A stretch of DNA of 34,834 nucleotides from SLRI01 sp964460465 (GTDB lineage: Bacteria > Pseudomonadota > Alphaproteobacteria > Geminicoccales > Geminicoccaceae). Under the pieces are notes generated by a model. That model made no database searches. It had not been told where the DNA came from and was given only the letters and a program-made list of their open reading frames with translations. The DNA lies in the NCBI GenBank assembly GCA_964460465.1, contig CAYWSB010000047.1:1-34834 (forward strand), given 5' to 3'. This document shows, in pieces, positions 1 to 6,871 of this stretch (positions are counted from its first letter, which is position 1; each line of letters begins with the position of its first letter). A program made the translations under genes and the position numbers.

Positions 1-53
1 AGGTAGAACAGATTCCCCTTATCCGCGGCCCTCTTTCAGGGGGCTGAGTCAGA

Positions 54-98
54 ATAGTTTTCATACCCTCTTGGATGAAAACTATCCTTGAAAGGATA
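54..98. other. Overlapping stem-loops in AT-rich left edge
   Basis: Two inverted repeats share bases. ATAGTTTTCAT at 54-64 pairs perfectly with ATGAAAACTAT at 75-85 (11 bp, 10-nt loop), and TATCCTT at 83-89 pairs with AAGGATA at 92-98. The two stems share bases 83-85 and so partly exclude each other. The first 200 bases are far richer in A+T than the rest of the window, so this strip may come from a mobile element, a phage or a regulatory region of a gene beyond the edge. No family was recognised. Confidence 0.5.
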
Positions 99-208
99 GC
101 GCCTTCGCTTTCAGAAAGCCTATCACCAGAATTTTTTCTACTCTTCATTTTCCTATTTTCACAAAACCAAGGAGAAATGGCGGCTATTTACTAACTGCAG
201 CCGCTGAG

Positions 209-241
209 CGACCGGACCCCCGGGCCAAGGGGGACAGGTCG
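209..241 (-). terminator. Terminator-like hairpin after coiled-coil gene
   Basis: CGACCGGACCCCC (209-221) pairs with GGGGGACAGGTCG (229-241) with 11 of 13 matches and a 7-nt loop. It lies 4 bp beyond the stop codon of the minus-strand gene at 246-500. No T-tract follows on the minus strand, so termination is inferred from position and stem strength only. A second weaker stem, GCGGCT 180-185 with AGCCGC 199-204, lies further downstream. Confidence 0.4.
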
Positions 242-245
242 CATT

Positions 246-500
246 TTAACCATTCGCCGACCACCGCACACCCAGCCGCAACTCGATCCGCTCCAGCCGC
301 ACCTCGATCCCGTCGAGCCGCCGCTCCAGGCCGTCGACCCGCTCCCCGAGCCGCGTCACGTCCTGCCGCAGCTCGACCGCCGTCCGCTCCAGCACGCTCA
401 CCGACCGCCCCATGGCGTCCAACGTCTCGCGCATCCGCGCCATCCCGGCGTGCATCTCCTCGAGCAGCGCCACCAGCTCGTCGAGCGTCGTCGCAGCCAT
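246..500 (-). CDS. Small coiled-coil protein, hypothetical
   Basis: This is an 84-aa protein starting at the ATG at 498-500, with GTGAGGA a few bases upstream as ribosome binding site. Nearly the whole length (about residues 5-78) is a heptad pattern of Leu/Ile/Val/Met separated by Glu and Arg, as in LDELVALLEEM, LGERVDGLERRLDGIEVRLE and IELRLG, so a long amphipathic helix or coiled coil is expected. There is no signal peptide, membrane segment or catalytic motif. Such short proteins are common in alphaproteobacteria and their function is unknown. It diverges from the toxin-antitoxin pair to its right and could be unrelated to it. A longer frame reading through the same DNA lacks the heptad pattern and was discarded. 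Confidence 0.6.
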   Translation of the reverse strand: MAATTLDELVALLEEMHAGMARMRETLDAMGRSVSVLERTAVELRQDVTRLGERVDGLERRLDGIEVRLERIELRLGVRWSANG

Positions 501-645
501 CGTTCCTCACCGTCTCACTACTAGTTAGCCTATCCGATTTGCCGTCCCTACGAAACGACGATCGCTGGCGCCGGGCGGTCGCCTGCCGCTATACTCCATC
601 CCAGCGGACCAGCCACGACCCGCCAAAGCCGTTGATGAGCCGCCG

Positions 646-1005
646 ATGCATGCCCTTCTCGCCGCCCACCGCGACGCCATCGCCGCCATCTGCCGGCGCT
701 TCGCCGTCAGCCGCCTCGAGGTCTTCGGCTCCGCCGCCCGCGCTTCCGACTTCGACGAGGTGCTGAGCGACATCGACCTCCTCGTCACCTTTGCCGACGG
801 CCACCGCCCCACCCTCGCCGATCTCCTCGACCTCGAGGAAGCCTTGGCCGCCACCCTGGGGCGCCCGGTCGACATCGTCGACCGCGAGGCCATCGAGGCC
901 AGCCGCAACTACATCCGCCGCCGGCACATCCTGGCCGAGGCGGAGCCGATCTATGGCACCGAGGCGGAGCCGGTCGGTGAAGGCCGAGGCGGAGCCGGTC
1001 GGTGA
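646..1005 (+). CDS. mntA: MntA-like nucleotidyltransferase antitoxin
   Basis: This is a 119-aa minimal nucleotidyltransferase of the MNT/HEPN toxin-antitoxin class. The signature GSAARASDFDEVLSDIDLLV (about residues 28-47) is a GS...DxD nucleotide-binding and metal-binding motif, with 12 rather than the usual 10 residues between GS and DID. In characterised MntA-HepT systems the MNT protein neutralises the HEPN ribonuclease by adding AMP to a Tyr near its active site; the same is inferred here. The stop codon overlaps the GTG start of the HEPN gene (GTGA), so the two are translationally coupled. The last residues (GEGRGGAGR) come from a 25-bp tandem duplication that shifted the reading frame. 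An upstream ATG at about 634 is in another frame. Confidence 0.85.
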   Translation: MHALLAAHRDAIAAICRRFAVSRLEVFGSAARASDFDEVLSDIDLLVTFADGHRPTLADLLDLEEALAATLGRPVDIVDREAIEASRNYIRRRHILAEAEPIYGTEAEPVGEGRGGAGR

Positions 1006-1007
1006 AG
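961..1007 (+). repeat. 25-bp tandem duplication at mntA/hepT junction
   Basis: Unit 961-985, beginning GAGGCGGAGCCGGTCGGTGA, is repeated from 986 to 1007, and a third partial copy (GAGGCGGAGCCG) lies just upstream at about 941-952. Because 25 is not a multiple of three, the second copy is read in a different frame by mntA and ends it at TGA 1003-1005. Confidence 0.9.
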
Positions 1008-1349
1008 AATGACGCGGCCCTTCTCCTCGACATCCTCCTGGCCGCGCGCGACGCACGCTCCTTCACCACCCTGCTCGACTGGCCGGCGTTCCGGGCGAGC
1101 CGCCTGCATCAGAACGCGGTGATCCGTTCGCTCGAGGTCATCGGCGAGGCCGCTTCCAAGGTCTCACCTGGCTTCCGCGATACCCACCCGACGCTGCCCT
1201 GGCGAGAGATGATCGCCATGCGCCACCGCCTGATCCATGGCTACGGCGAGGTGCGCCTCGACATCGTATGGGACGTCGTGCAAGAGCGCTTGCCGCAGCT
1301 GATCGACACCCTGGAGCACCTGATCCCACTCGATGACGGCTCAGCCTGA
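1002..1349 (+). CDS. hepT: HepT-like HEPN-domain toxin (DUF86)
   Basis: This is a 115-aa all-helical HEPN protein with a GTG start at 1002. The HEPN ribonuclease signature Rx4HxY is present as RHRLIHGY (about residues 73-80), followed by GEVRLDIVW as in DUF86/HepT proteins. Family members cut RNA, or tRNA in particular, as dimers, and are silenced by AMP addition to the motif Tyr by the partner MNT protein. The start overlaps the mntA stop. All key residues look intact, so the toxin is predicted active. The gene ends just before a palindromic intergenic repeat and converges on the RraA-like gene. Confidence 0.87.
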   Translation: MKNDAALLLDILLAARDARSFTTLLDWPAFRASRLHQNAVIRSLEVIGEAASKVSPGFRDTHPTLPWREMIAMRHRLIHGYGEVRLDIVWDVVQERLPQLIDTLEHLIPLDDGSA

Positions 1350-1350
1350 T

Positions 1351-1410
1351 CCACCACCGCAAAGTCCCGGTGGGGCCCGGGGAGGATCATCCTCCCCGGA
1401 TCTTTCCTAG
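1351..1410. repeat. Palindromic intergenic repeat, family 1 copy a
   Basis: The element contains the perfect palindrome CCGGGGAGGAT (1377-1387) / ATCCTCCCCGG (1389-1399). The left flank CCACCACC...TCCCGGTGGGG is shared with the element at 18310-18371. It sits between two convergent genes, where it could act as a two-way transcription terminator; it overlaps the last bases of the RraA-like gene. Confidence 0.6.
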
Positions 1411-2057
1411 AACTTCCCGTAGCGCAGATACGCCTCGCGCGGGTCGACGCCTTCGAGGATGGCCTTCCTGACCAGGTTCTCGGTCGCGATCGCCGTCTCG
1501 GCGGCATCGAGCACCGCCTCGATCTTGTCCTTCGGCACGATGACGATCCCGTCCCGATCGGCGAGCACGTAGTCGCCCGGCTCGATGGCCACGTCCCCGA
1601 TCCTGATCGGCACGTCGAAGCCGTCGGGGCGCCAGTAGGCGACGATGTCCCGGGGCGTGTAGTGGGTGAAGCAGACCGGAAAGCCGATCTCGAGGATGAA
1701 GTCGACGTCGCGGCAGGCACCGTCGACGATGTAGCCCCTGACCCCGCGGAACTGCAGCGTCTCGGCCGAGAGCTCGCCCATCATCGCCGTGACCGTGTTG
1801 TTGGCCTGGCAGACCACGACATGGCCCGGTTTGGCCTCGGCCAGCAGCCCCGTCCATTCGACCAGCGTGGTGTGCGCGTCCGCCGTCTGGTCGACCCGGC
1901 CCCTGACCGTCCAGACCGGGCCGGCCAGCTTCCGCTCAGGAAAGAGCGGCCGGATCTCGGGCGGCAGCACGAAGTCCTTCAACCCCATCGCCCGCATCAC
2001 GTCGTGGATGATGCCGGTGTAGCAGCGCTCCAACCGCGCCGTCAGCTCGTCGCTCAT
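1407..2057 (-). CDS. RraA-like / HMG aldolase family protein
   Basis: This is a 216-aa member of the RraA fold family, which includes 4-hydroxy-4-methyl-2-oxoglutarate aldolases/oxaloacetate decarboxylases as well as the RNase E regulator. The sequence shows the conserved VDGACRD segment (Arg116-Asp117), the residues that bind substrate and metal in the aldolases, after the GELSAETL helix. The ATG at 2055-2057 was chosen because GAGGTG precedes it and an upstream extension reads through a palindromic repeat. It is the last gene of a leftward operon with two enolase-superfamily enzymes, which favours a catabolic aldolase acting on a 2-keto acid over a role in RNA decay. The exact substrate is unknown. 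A 123-bp gap with a repeat separates it from the preceding gene. Confidence 0.82.
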   Translation of the reverse strand: MSDELTARLERCYTGIIHDVMRAMGLKDFVLPPEIRPLFPERKLAGPVWTVRGRVDQTADAHTTLVEWTGLLAEAKPGHVVVCQANNTVTAMMGELSAETLQFRGVRGYIVDGACRDVDFILEIGFPVCFTHYTPRDIVAYWRPDGFDVPIRIGDVAIEPGDYVLADRDGIVIVPKDKIEAVLDAAETAIATENLVRKAILEGVDPREAYLRYGKF

Positions 2058-2083
2058 GCCCGCACCTCGCTCACGATGATGAT

Positions 2084-2180
2084 GAATGAAGGATGTGGGG
2101 AGGATGATCCTCCCCACGCCCCACCCGTCCTCCGGCCCGAGTTCGGGTGGGTGCAGGGAGGATCATCCTCCCTGCGTCTC
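2084..2180. repeat. Palindromic intergenic repeat, family 1 copy b (double)
   Basis: Two perfect palindromes, GTGGGGAGGAT/ATCCTCCCCAC (2095-2117) and GCAGGGAGGAT/ATCCTCCCTGC (2153-2175), face each other and are themselves joined by CCCACCCG/CGGGTGGG arms. The whole element could fold as one long hairpin. The left boundary GAATGAAGGATGTGGGG resembles that of the copy at 18238. It lies between two genes of the same operon. Confidence 0.65.
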
Positions 2181-3362
2181 TTATCCCGCCGGATCGGGCG
2201 TGCGGTAGAGCACCTCGCCCCCCACCTTGATCTCGACATCCAGGAGATACCGGCGGATGCCGTCGGGATCGATCGCCACCCCCAGCCCCGGCGCATCCGG
2301 GACGTGCACCTGGCCGTTGGCATCCGGCAGGATCTTGGTCGCACAGAAAGCCTTCGCGACGTCGCAGGTGTGCACCGGGAACTCGCAGATGCGGTGGTCC
2401 GCGAGGCCGGCGAAGGGCTGCAGCGACGCCGAGAGCGCCAGGTTCGAGGTGAAGGTGTGGTTGACGTAGGTGACCCCCTTCGCGACCGCGCGCTCGGCCA
2501 CCCGCTTCGCCGGCCCGATGCCGCCGATCCGGCCGCAGTCGATCTGGATGTAGCCCACCTTGCCGTAGTCGATGGTGTGCCGCGCCATGGCGAGGTTGTG
2601 CGCCGCCTCGCCGCCGGCGAGCTTGACCTTGGGGCTCCGGGCCGCGATCGCCGCATAGGCCTCGTACTCCATGCCCGAGACCGGCTCCTCGTACCAGGTG
2701 GCCTGCGTGGCCTCCAAGGCCGGCAGCCGGGCTGCCGCCGCGTCCACGTCGGCACCGAAGATCGCACCCGCATCGACCAGCAGGATGCCGTCCGGCCCCA
2801 GCCCCTCGCGCGTGGCGTGCAGGTGGTCGACGTCGTCCTGCAACGTCCCCCGCCCGAACGGCCCCCAGCCGCACTTGACCGCCCGGTAGCCCGCCTCGAT
2901 CTGCGCCCGGCAGGAGGTCAGCGTCTCGTGCGGCGTGTCGCCGAAGAGCTGCGAGGCATAGGGCGTCTTGGGATGCGCCCGGTCATAGCCGAGCAGCTTC
3001 CAGACCGGCTCGCCCCGCGCCTTCCCGAGCAGGTCCCAAAGGGCCATCTCCACGCCGGACCAGGTGTGCGCCGCCTGCAGGAGGTCCATGCTGTCCCAGG
3101 CGATCACCCGCGCCATGCGGGCGATGTCAGCCGGCCCATCGACCCGCTGCCCGAGCACCGAGGCCGCCACCGGCTTGCACGCCCCGTGCGACTTGGGACA
3201 GACGAAGGCCGCGATCGACGGCAGCGGTGCCGCCTCGCACTCCCCCCACCCCTCGAGCCCCCCGGCCCGCACCCGCACGAGCAGCGCATCCTGGCTGCCG
3301 TCCCCCGCATCGGTGACGACCGGCATGGCGACATAGAAAAAATCGACGGCTTCGATCTTCAA
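2181..3362 (-). CDS. Mandelate racemase/muconate lactonizing enzyme family
   Basis: This is a 393-aa enolase-superfamily enzyme with an N-terminal capping domain (to about 130) and a TIM-like barrel. The mandelate-racemase set of residues is visible: Lys163 (VKCG, with Gly in place of the second Lys), metal ligands Asp197 (VDAG), Glu225 or Glu226 (WYEEP) and Glu252 (AGGEA), and the Asp275/His302 dyad (QIDCGR, VNHTF). The family abstracts a proton alpha to a carboxylate, giving racemisation, cycloisomerisation or dehydration of acid sugars. The start appears to be TTG at 3360-3362 with AGGAAAG upstream, 15 bp after the preceding gene. Operon context with TRAP transport and an aldolase-like gene points to sugar-acid breakdown; the substrate cannot be read from sequence. 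Confidence 0.85.
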   Translation of the reverse strand: MKIEAVDFFYVAMPVVTDAGDGSQDALLVRVRAGGLEGWGECEAAPLPSIAAFVCPKSHGACKPVAASVLGQRVDGPADIARMARVIAWDSMDLLQAAHTWSGVEMALWDLLGKARGEPVWKLLGYDRAHPKTPYASQLFGDTPHETLTSCRAQIEAGYRAVKCGWGPFGRGTLQDDVDHLHATREGLGPDGILLVDAGAIFGADVDAAAARLPALEATQATWYEEPVSGMEYEAYAAIAARSPKVKLAGGEAAHNLAMARHTIDYGKVGYIQIDCGRIGGIGPAKRVAERAVAKGVTYVNHTFTSNLALSASLQPFAGLADHRICEFPVHTCDVAKAFCATKILPDANGQVHVPDAPGLGVAIDPDGIRRYLLDVEIKVGGEVLYRTPDPAG

Positions 3363-3377
3363 GGCGGCTTTCCTGGT

Positions 3378-4580
3378 CTAGAGCTTCGAGGTCTGGACGA
3401 CGGCATCCTTGCGCTTCTTCACCTCGGGGAGGAGCTCGGTCCCCAGCCCCGGCCCCTGCATCGGCTGGATGTAGCCCTGCTCGATCACCGGCAGTGCTGT
3501 CACCAGCTCCTGGTACCAGCCGGTGTAGAACGCCCGGACGCTCTCCTGGATGAGCGCGTTGGGGGCGTTGAGCGAGAGGTGGCAGGAGGCGGTGTAGACG
3601 ATCGGCCCGGTGCAGTCGTGCGGGGCGATCGGCAGGTGGTGCGCCTCGGCCATCGTCGCCACCTTCTTCGCCTCCGAAAGCCCGCCCACCCAGGCGAGGT
3701 CGAGCATGACGACGCCCACCGCCCGCTTGGCCATCAGCTCGCGGAACATCGGCCGGGTGGCGATCGTCTCGCTCGCCGTGATCGGCACCCGGGTCGACGC
3801 CGCCAGCTCCGCCAGCGCGTCGAAATTGTTCATCTTGATCGGGTCCTCGAACCAGAACGGCTGGTACGGCTCGAGGGCGGCGAAGATGCGCTTGGCGGCC
3901 GGCAGGTTCCACAAGGAGTGCAGCTCGACCATGATGTCCATGGAATCGCCCACGGCATCCCTGATCTTCGCGAACGGCTCGAGCGCGGTCTTCAGCTCCT
4001 CCGGCGAGATGTAGCTGCCGTCGGTCCGCTCGGCGGCGAAGTCGAACGGCCAGATCTTCATCCCCGTGATGCCCTGCTCCTGAAGCGAGAGCGCGAGGTC
4101 GCCGGCATGGTTGAGGAAGGCGTCGAGGTCCTCGTAGGGACCCTGCTTCGCCTCGAGCCCCCAGTTCTGGGTCATCTGCCCCTTGGTGCCGCGCACGTAG
4201 CGGTAGCCGGCGCAGGTGTTGTAGGTCCGCACCCTGTCGCGCGAGAGCCCGCCCAGGAGCTGGTGGACCGGCTGGTTCGTCGCCTTGCCCCAGATGTCCC
4301 ACAACGCGATGTCGACGGCCGACGCCCCGCGCATCTCCGCCCCGCTGCCGGCGAAGCCCAGATAGTAGTCGTGGATCAGCGTGCGCGAATGCCGGTCGAT
4401 GGTGAGCGGGCTCTTGCCGAGCAGCCTGGGGGCCACGGTCTCGTGGATGTAGGCGATCACCGCCCTGGGCCCGAAGAAGGTCTCGCCGAGGCCGGTCAGC
4501 CCCTGGTCGGTATGGACCTCGACCCAGCAGAGATTGGGGAACTCCTCGAGCCAGATGGTCTCGAAGCCCGTGATCTTCAT
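3378..4580 (-). CDS. Enolase-superfamily sugar-acid dehydratase-like
   Basis: This is a 400-aa protein only distantly similar to the neighbouring enolase-superfamily member. It has Lys175 (MKIWPFD), Glu219 with His221 (VELHSLW), Glu245 (FEDP), Glu271 (ASETI) and His321 (APHDCTGP). A His two residues after the first metal ligand plus a late His is the pattern of galactonate/gluconate/mannonate-dehydratase-type members, so dehydration of an aldonic or uronic acid to a 2-keto-3-deoxy acid is the best guess. It starts at the ATG at 4578-4580 behind GGAGGG. It is the second gene of the leftward operon; a strong stem-loop (4632-4663) lies in the 120-bp gap before it. Confidence 0.85.
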   Translation of the reverse strand: MKITGFETIWLEEFPNLCWVEVHTDQGLTGLGETFFGPRAVIAYIHETVAPRLLGKSPLTIDRHSRTLIHDYYLGFAGSGAEMRGASAVDIALWDIWGKATNQPVHQLLGGLSRDRVRTYNTCAGYRYVRGTKGQMTQNWGLEAKQGPYEDLDAFLNHAGDLALSLQEQGITGMKIWPFDFAAERTDGSYISPEELKTALEPFAKIRDAVGDSMDIMVELHSLWNLPAAKRIFAALEPYQPFWFEDPIKMNNFDALAELAASTRVPITASETIATRPMFRELMAKRAVGVVMLDLAWVGGLSEAKKVATMAEAHHLPIAPHDCTGPIVYTASCHLSLNAPNALIQESVRAFYTGWYQELVTALPVIEQGYIQPMQGPGLGTELLPEVKKRKDAVVQTSKL

Positions 4581-4631
4581 GTCCGCCTCCCTCCGCGCCC
4601 GACGCTGCCCGGGTCTTCTAGAACGCGCGAT

Positions 4632-4663
4632 CGCCGCCGGCCACAGCCTCGTGGCCGGCGGCG
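4632..4663 (-). other. Perfect 13-bp stem-loop inside operon
   Basis: CGCCGCCGGCCAC (4632-4644) pairs perfectly with GTGGCCGGCGGCG (4651-4663), with a 6-nt loop. A smaller stem, GCCCGA 4684-4689 / TCGGGC 4695-4700, abuts the stop codon of the dioxygenase gene. No T-tract follows, so partial termination or protection of the upstream mRNA is more likely than full termination. Confidence 0.55.
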
Positions 4664-4700
4664 TCCTCCCCCGATAGGATGTGGCCCGAGCTGTTCGGGC

Positions 4701-5591
4701 TCAGGCGGCCTTGGGCGCCGCGCCGAAATAGCTCTTCTTCAGCCCGCGCTGGTTCTCGTAGATCGAGCCCGCATGCTTGGCCTCCGGCAGCGGCAGGCGC
4801 ACCGGCACGTCGGTGCAGCGCGGCACCACCGGCTCGTTGTCGCCGCACAGCATGAGCGCCTGCCAGGCCTCCCAGCTCTTCGGCTGCTGCGCCCCCAGCA
4901 GCGGCCAGGCGTCGGCGGCGCGATACTGGAAGAGCAGCAGCCGGCGCATCTTGTCTGAGGTGTTCAGGGCCGAGCCGTGCGTGGTCCGGGCGTGGTGGAT
5001 CGAGATGCTGCCGGCCGGGCCGATGCAGGGCCGGGCGGTCTCGAGGTTCAGCCCCGGCGTCTCGGGATCGATCGCACCGCAGAACGTGCCGTCCGAGTGG
5101 TGGTCGAAGATCGGCCCCTTGTGGCTGCCGGGGACGCAGAGCAGCGGCCCGTTCTCGATGGCGCAGTCGTCCATCATGACGCCGACGGCGCAGAGGTCGT
5201 CGTTGGTGTGCGGGTAGAAGGCCCAGTCCTGGTGCCACTCGACCGCCGCCCCGTAGCCCGCCGCCTTCATGTTGAGCTTGGAGGTGTCGAAGCGGATCGC
5301 CGGGTTCACCAGCTGCTGCAGGATCGCCAGGATGTTGGGATGGCGCATGACGCTGTCGTACACCGGGTCCTGGGCGTGCGGGGTCTTGATCCGCCGCACC
5401 CTCGGGTCGCTCGGCGAATGGCTGGGCTCGAGATCGTAGACCTCGTTGTGCTCGGTCACCTGCCGCGCGTTCTCGACGAACCGGTCGGTCACCGCGCGCA
5501 ACGCTTTCACTTCGTCGGGTGAAAGGACATTCTCGACGACGACGAACCCGTCCTGCCGATACGCGTCGATTGTCGCCTGGGGTAGCTGCAT
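4701..5591 (-). CDS. Phytanoyl-CoA dioxygenase (PhyH) family protein
   Basis: This is a 296-aa Fe(II)/2-oxoglutarate-dependent oxygenase of the PhyH family. The iron triad is seen as His120-x-Asp122 (EWHQDW) and His205 (RTTHGSAL), with Arg216 (MRRLLLFQYR) placed to bind 2-oxoglutarate. The ATG at 5589-5591 (MQLPQATIDAYRQDGF) was chosen over an upstream one because it matches the usual PhyH start and has GGGAGA upstream. It is the first gene of the leftward operon, 137 bp from the divergent LacI regulator, with a likely operator 56 bp upstream. PhyH enzymes hydroxylate, or demethylate through hydroxylation; the substrate is probably related to the acid handled by the two enolase-superfamily enzymes downstream. 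Confidence 0.85.
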   Translation of the reverse strand: MQLPQATIDAYRQDGFVVVENVLSPDEVKALRAVTDRFVENARQVTEHNEVYDLEPSHSPSDPRVRRIKTPHAQDPVYDSVMRHPNILAILQQLVNPAIRFDTSKLNMKAAGYGAAVEWHQDWAFYPHTNDDLCAVGVMMDDCAIENGPLLCVPGSHKGPIFDHHSDGTFCGAIDPETPGLNLETARPCIGPAGSISIHHARTTHGSALNTSDKMRRLLLFQYRAADAWPLLGAQQPKSWEAWQALMLCGDNEPVVPRCTDVPVRLPLPEAKHAGSIYENQRGLKKSYFGAAPKAA

Positions 5592-5646
5592 GACCTCGAA
5601 TCTCCCTGCCGTGACGTCTGCTCTCTGGACAAGGTGCCGCAGCCGA

Positions 5647-5662
5647 ATGAAAACGTCAACAT
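5647..5662. promoter_or_regulatory. Putative LacI-family operator A
   Basis: ATGAAAACGTCAACAT has the palindromic skeleton ATGnnnACGTnnnCAT. It is the reverse complement of operator C with one mismatch and shares 13 of 16 bases with operator B. It lies upstream of the dioxygenase gene in the divergent region, consistent with repression of the leftward operon. Confidence 0.6.
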
Positions 5663-5714
5663 TGGTTCGTCGCACGCTCCTCGGCGATCCACGGCGAACG
5701 CTGCCGACCGGATG

Positions 5715-5730
5715 ATGGAAACGTTATCAT
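5715..5730. promoter_or_regulatory. Putative LacI-family operator B
   Basis: ATGGAAACGTTATCAT has AACGTT at its centre and ATG/CAT at its ends. It overlaps the start codon of the regulator gene itself, suggesting autorepression. Centre-to-centre distance to operator A is 68 bp. Confidence 0.6.
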
Positions 5731-6787
5731 GAGTGCCGTCGGGCTGTCGCCGCCACGCCGCCCCACCATCCGCGACGTCGCCCGGGCCGCGGGCGTCTCC
5801 ACCGTCACCGTCTCGCGCGTCGTCAACGAGCCGGAGCTCGTCAGGCGGGCGACCCGCGAGCGGGTCGAAGCGGCGATGGCGAGCCTCGGCTACGTCCCCA
5901 ACGCCGTCGCCCGCTCGATGCGCACCAACCTCACGCGCTGCATCGGCTGCCTCGTCCCCGACCTCGTCAACCACCCGAACGCCGCCATCGCCCAGTATGC
6001 CGAGCGCCATCTCGCCGCCGCCGGCTACTCGCTCCTGCTCGCCAGCAGCGACTACGACCCGGCGGCCGAGCACCGCGCCATCCAGGCACTCGTCGCCCAG
6101 CGCGTCGACGCGCTCATGCTCTACGTCTCCGACGAGGCCGATCCGGCCGTCGCCGAGACGATCGCCCGGCTGCCGATCCCCTGCCTCGTGCTCGACCGGC
6201 GCCTGCCCGGCGAGGCCGACCGGCTGCTCTCCGACCACGCCACCGCCATGCAGGAGGCGGTCCGCTACCTCGCCGGCCTCGGCCACCGGCAGCTGGCGCT
6301 CATCGCCTCGACCCTGCGCATCCGCCCGGTCGACGAGCGCATCGCCGGGTTCCTGGCCGCCACCGCCGCCAACGGCCTCGACCCCGCCGCCCAGACGGTG
6401 CTGCGCGTGCCGCCGGGCGATCCGGAGCGCCTGCGCGCCGCCCAGGATCTGCTGCGCGCTCCGGCACCGCCGAGCGCGGTGCTCGCCGACGGCAGCCGCC
6501 AGGTCCGGGCACTGCTCGCCGCCGCCCGGAGCCAGGGGCTCGCGATCCCGGACGACCTGTCGGTGATCGGCATCGACGCCGCCGACATCGCCAGCGTCAC
6601 CACGCCGGAGCTCACCACCATCAGCCGCGACTACGCCGAGATCGGCCGGCTCGCCGCCGATCTCCTGCTCGAGCGCCTGGCCGACCCGACGGCACCCCGC
6701 CGCCGCCTCGTGCTCGAGAGCACGGTCGTGCTGCGCGGCTCCTGCGCGCCGCCGCGCCGCCCCCCGATCCGGCAACGGCCCGATTGA
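5729..6787 (+). CDS. LacI-family transcriptional regulator
   Basis: This is a 352-aa repressor. Residues 11-58 form the LacI helix-turn-helix and hinge (PTIRDVARAAGVSTVTVSRV, then RVEAAMASLGYVPN), followed by a periplasmic-binding-protein-like sensor domain (about 65-335, ending in TTISRDYAEIGRLAADLLL). It diverges from the dioxygenase/enolase operon and is followed at once by the TRAP operon, so it probably senses the transported sugar acid or a breakdown product. The ATG at 5729 lies inside a predicted operator and has only a weak ribosome binding site, which would allow tight autoregulation. Three matching operators in the window (A, B, C) support control of both flanking operons. Confidence 0.9.
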   Translation: MSAVGLSPPRRPTIRDVARAAGVSTVTVSRVVNEPELVRRATRERVEAAMASLGYVPNAVARSMRTNLTRCIGCLVPDLVNHPNAAIAQYAERHLAAAGYSLLLASSDYDPAAEHRAIQALVAQRVDALMLYVSDEADPAVAETIARLPIPCLVLDRRLPGEADRLLSDHATAMQEAVRYLAGLGHRQLALIASTLRIRPVDERIAGFLAATAANGLDPAAQTVLRVPPGDPERLRAAQDLLRAPAPPSAVLADGSRQVRALLAAARSQGLAIPDDLSVIGIDAADIASVTTPELTTISRDYAEIGRLAADLLLERLADPTAPRRRLVLESTVVLRGSCAPPRRPPIRQRPD

Positions 6788-6802
6788 TGTTGACGATTTC
6801 AT
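6787..6802. promoter_or_regulatory. Putative LacI-family operator C
   Basis: ATGTTGACGATTTCAT begins on the last base of the regulator's stop codon and lies 69 bp before the TRAP binding-protein gene. It matches the reverse complement of operator A at 15 of 16 positions. This placement suggests the TRAP operon has its own promoter under the same repressor. Confidence 0.6.
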
Positions 6803-6871
6803 CCCGATCATGCCAAGCCACCGCCATCGACAGAATGCCGCACGCAACCAGAGAGCAGGGAGCACGACCCG

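Noticed and set aside
229..246. GGGGGACAGGTCGCATTT as a possible insertion-sequence or RAYT-repeat end
   Set aside because: Similar-looking strings border some REP-type elements, but there is no transposase, target duplication or second copy here; the hairpin reading is simpler.
184..510. 108-codon minus-strand frame overlapping the coiled-coil gene
   Set aside because: The product is an Ala/Gly/Arg/Asp-rich shadow; the frame at 246-500 has a better ribosome binding site and a clear heptad pattern.
1662..4958. 1098-codon open frame on the plus strand
   Set aside because: It is antisense to three well-supported enzyme genes; long stop-free antisense frames are expected at this GC content, and the product is a low-complexity Arg/Pro/His/Val mixture with no domain.
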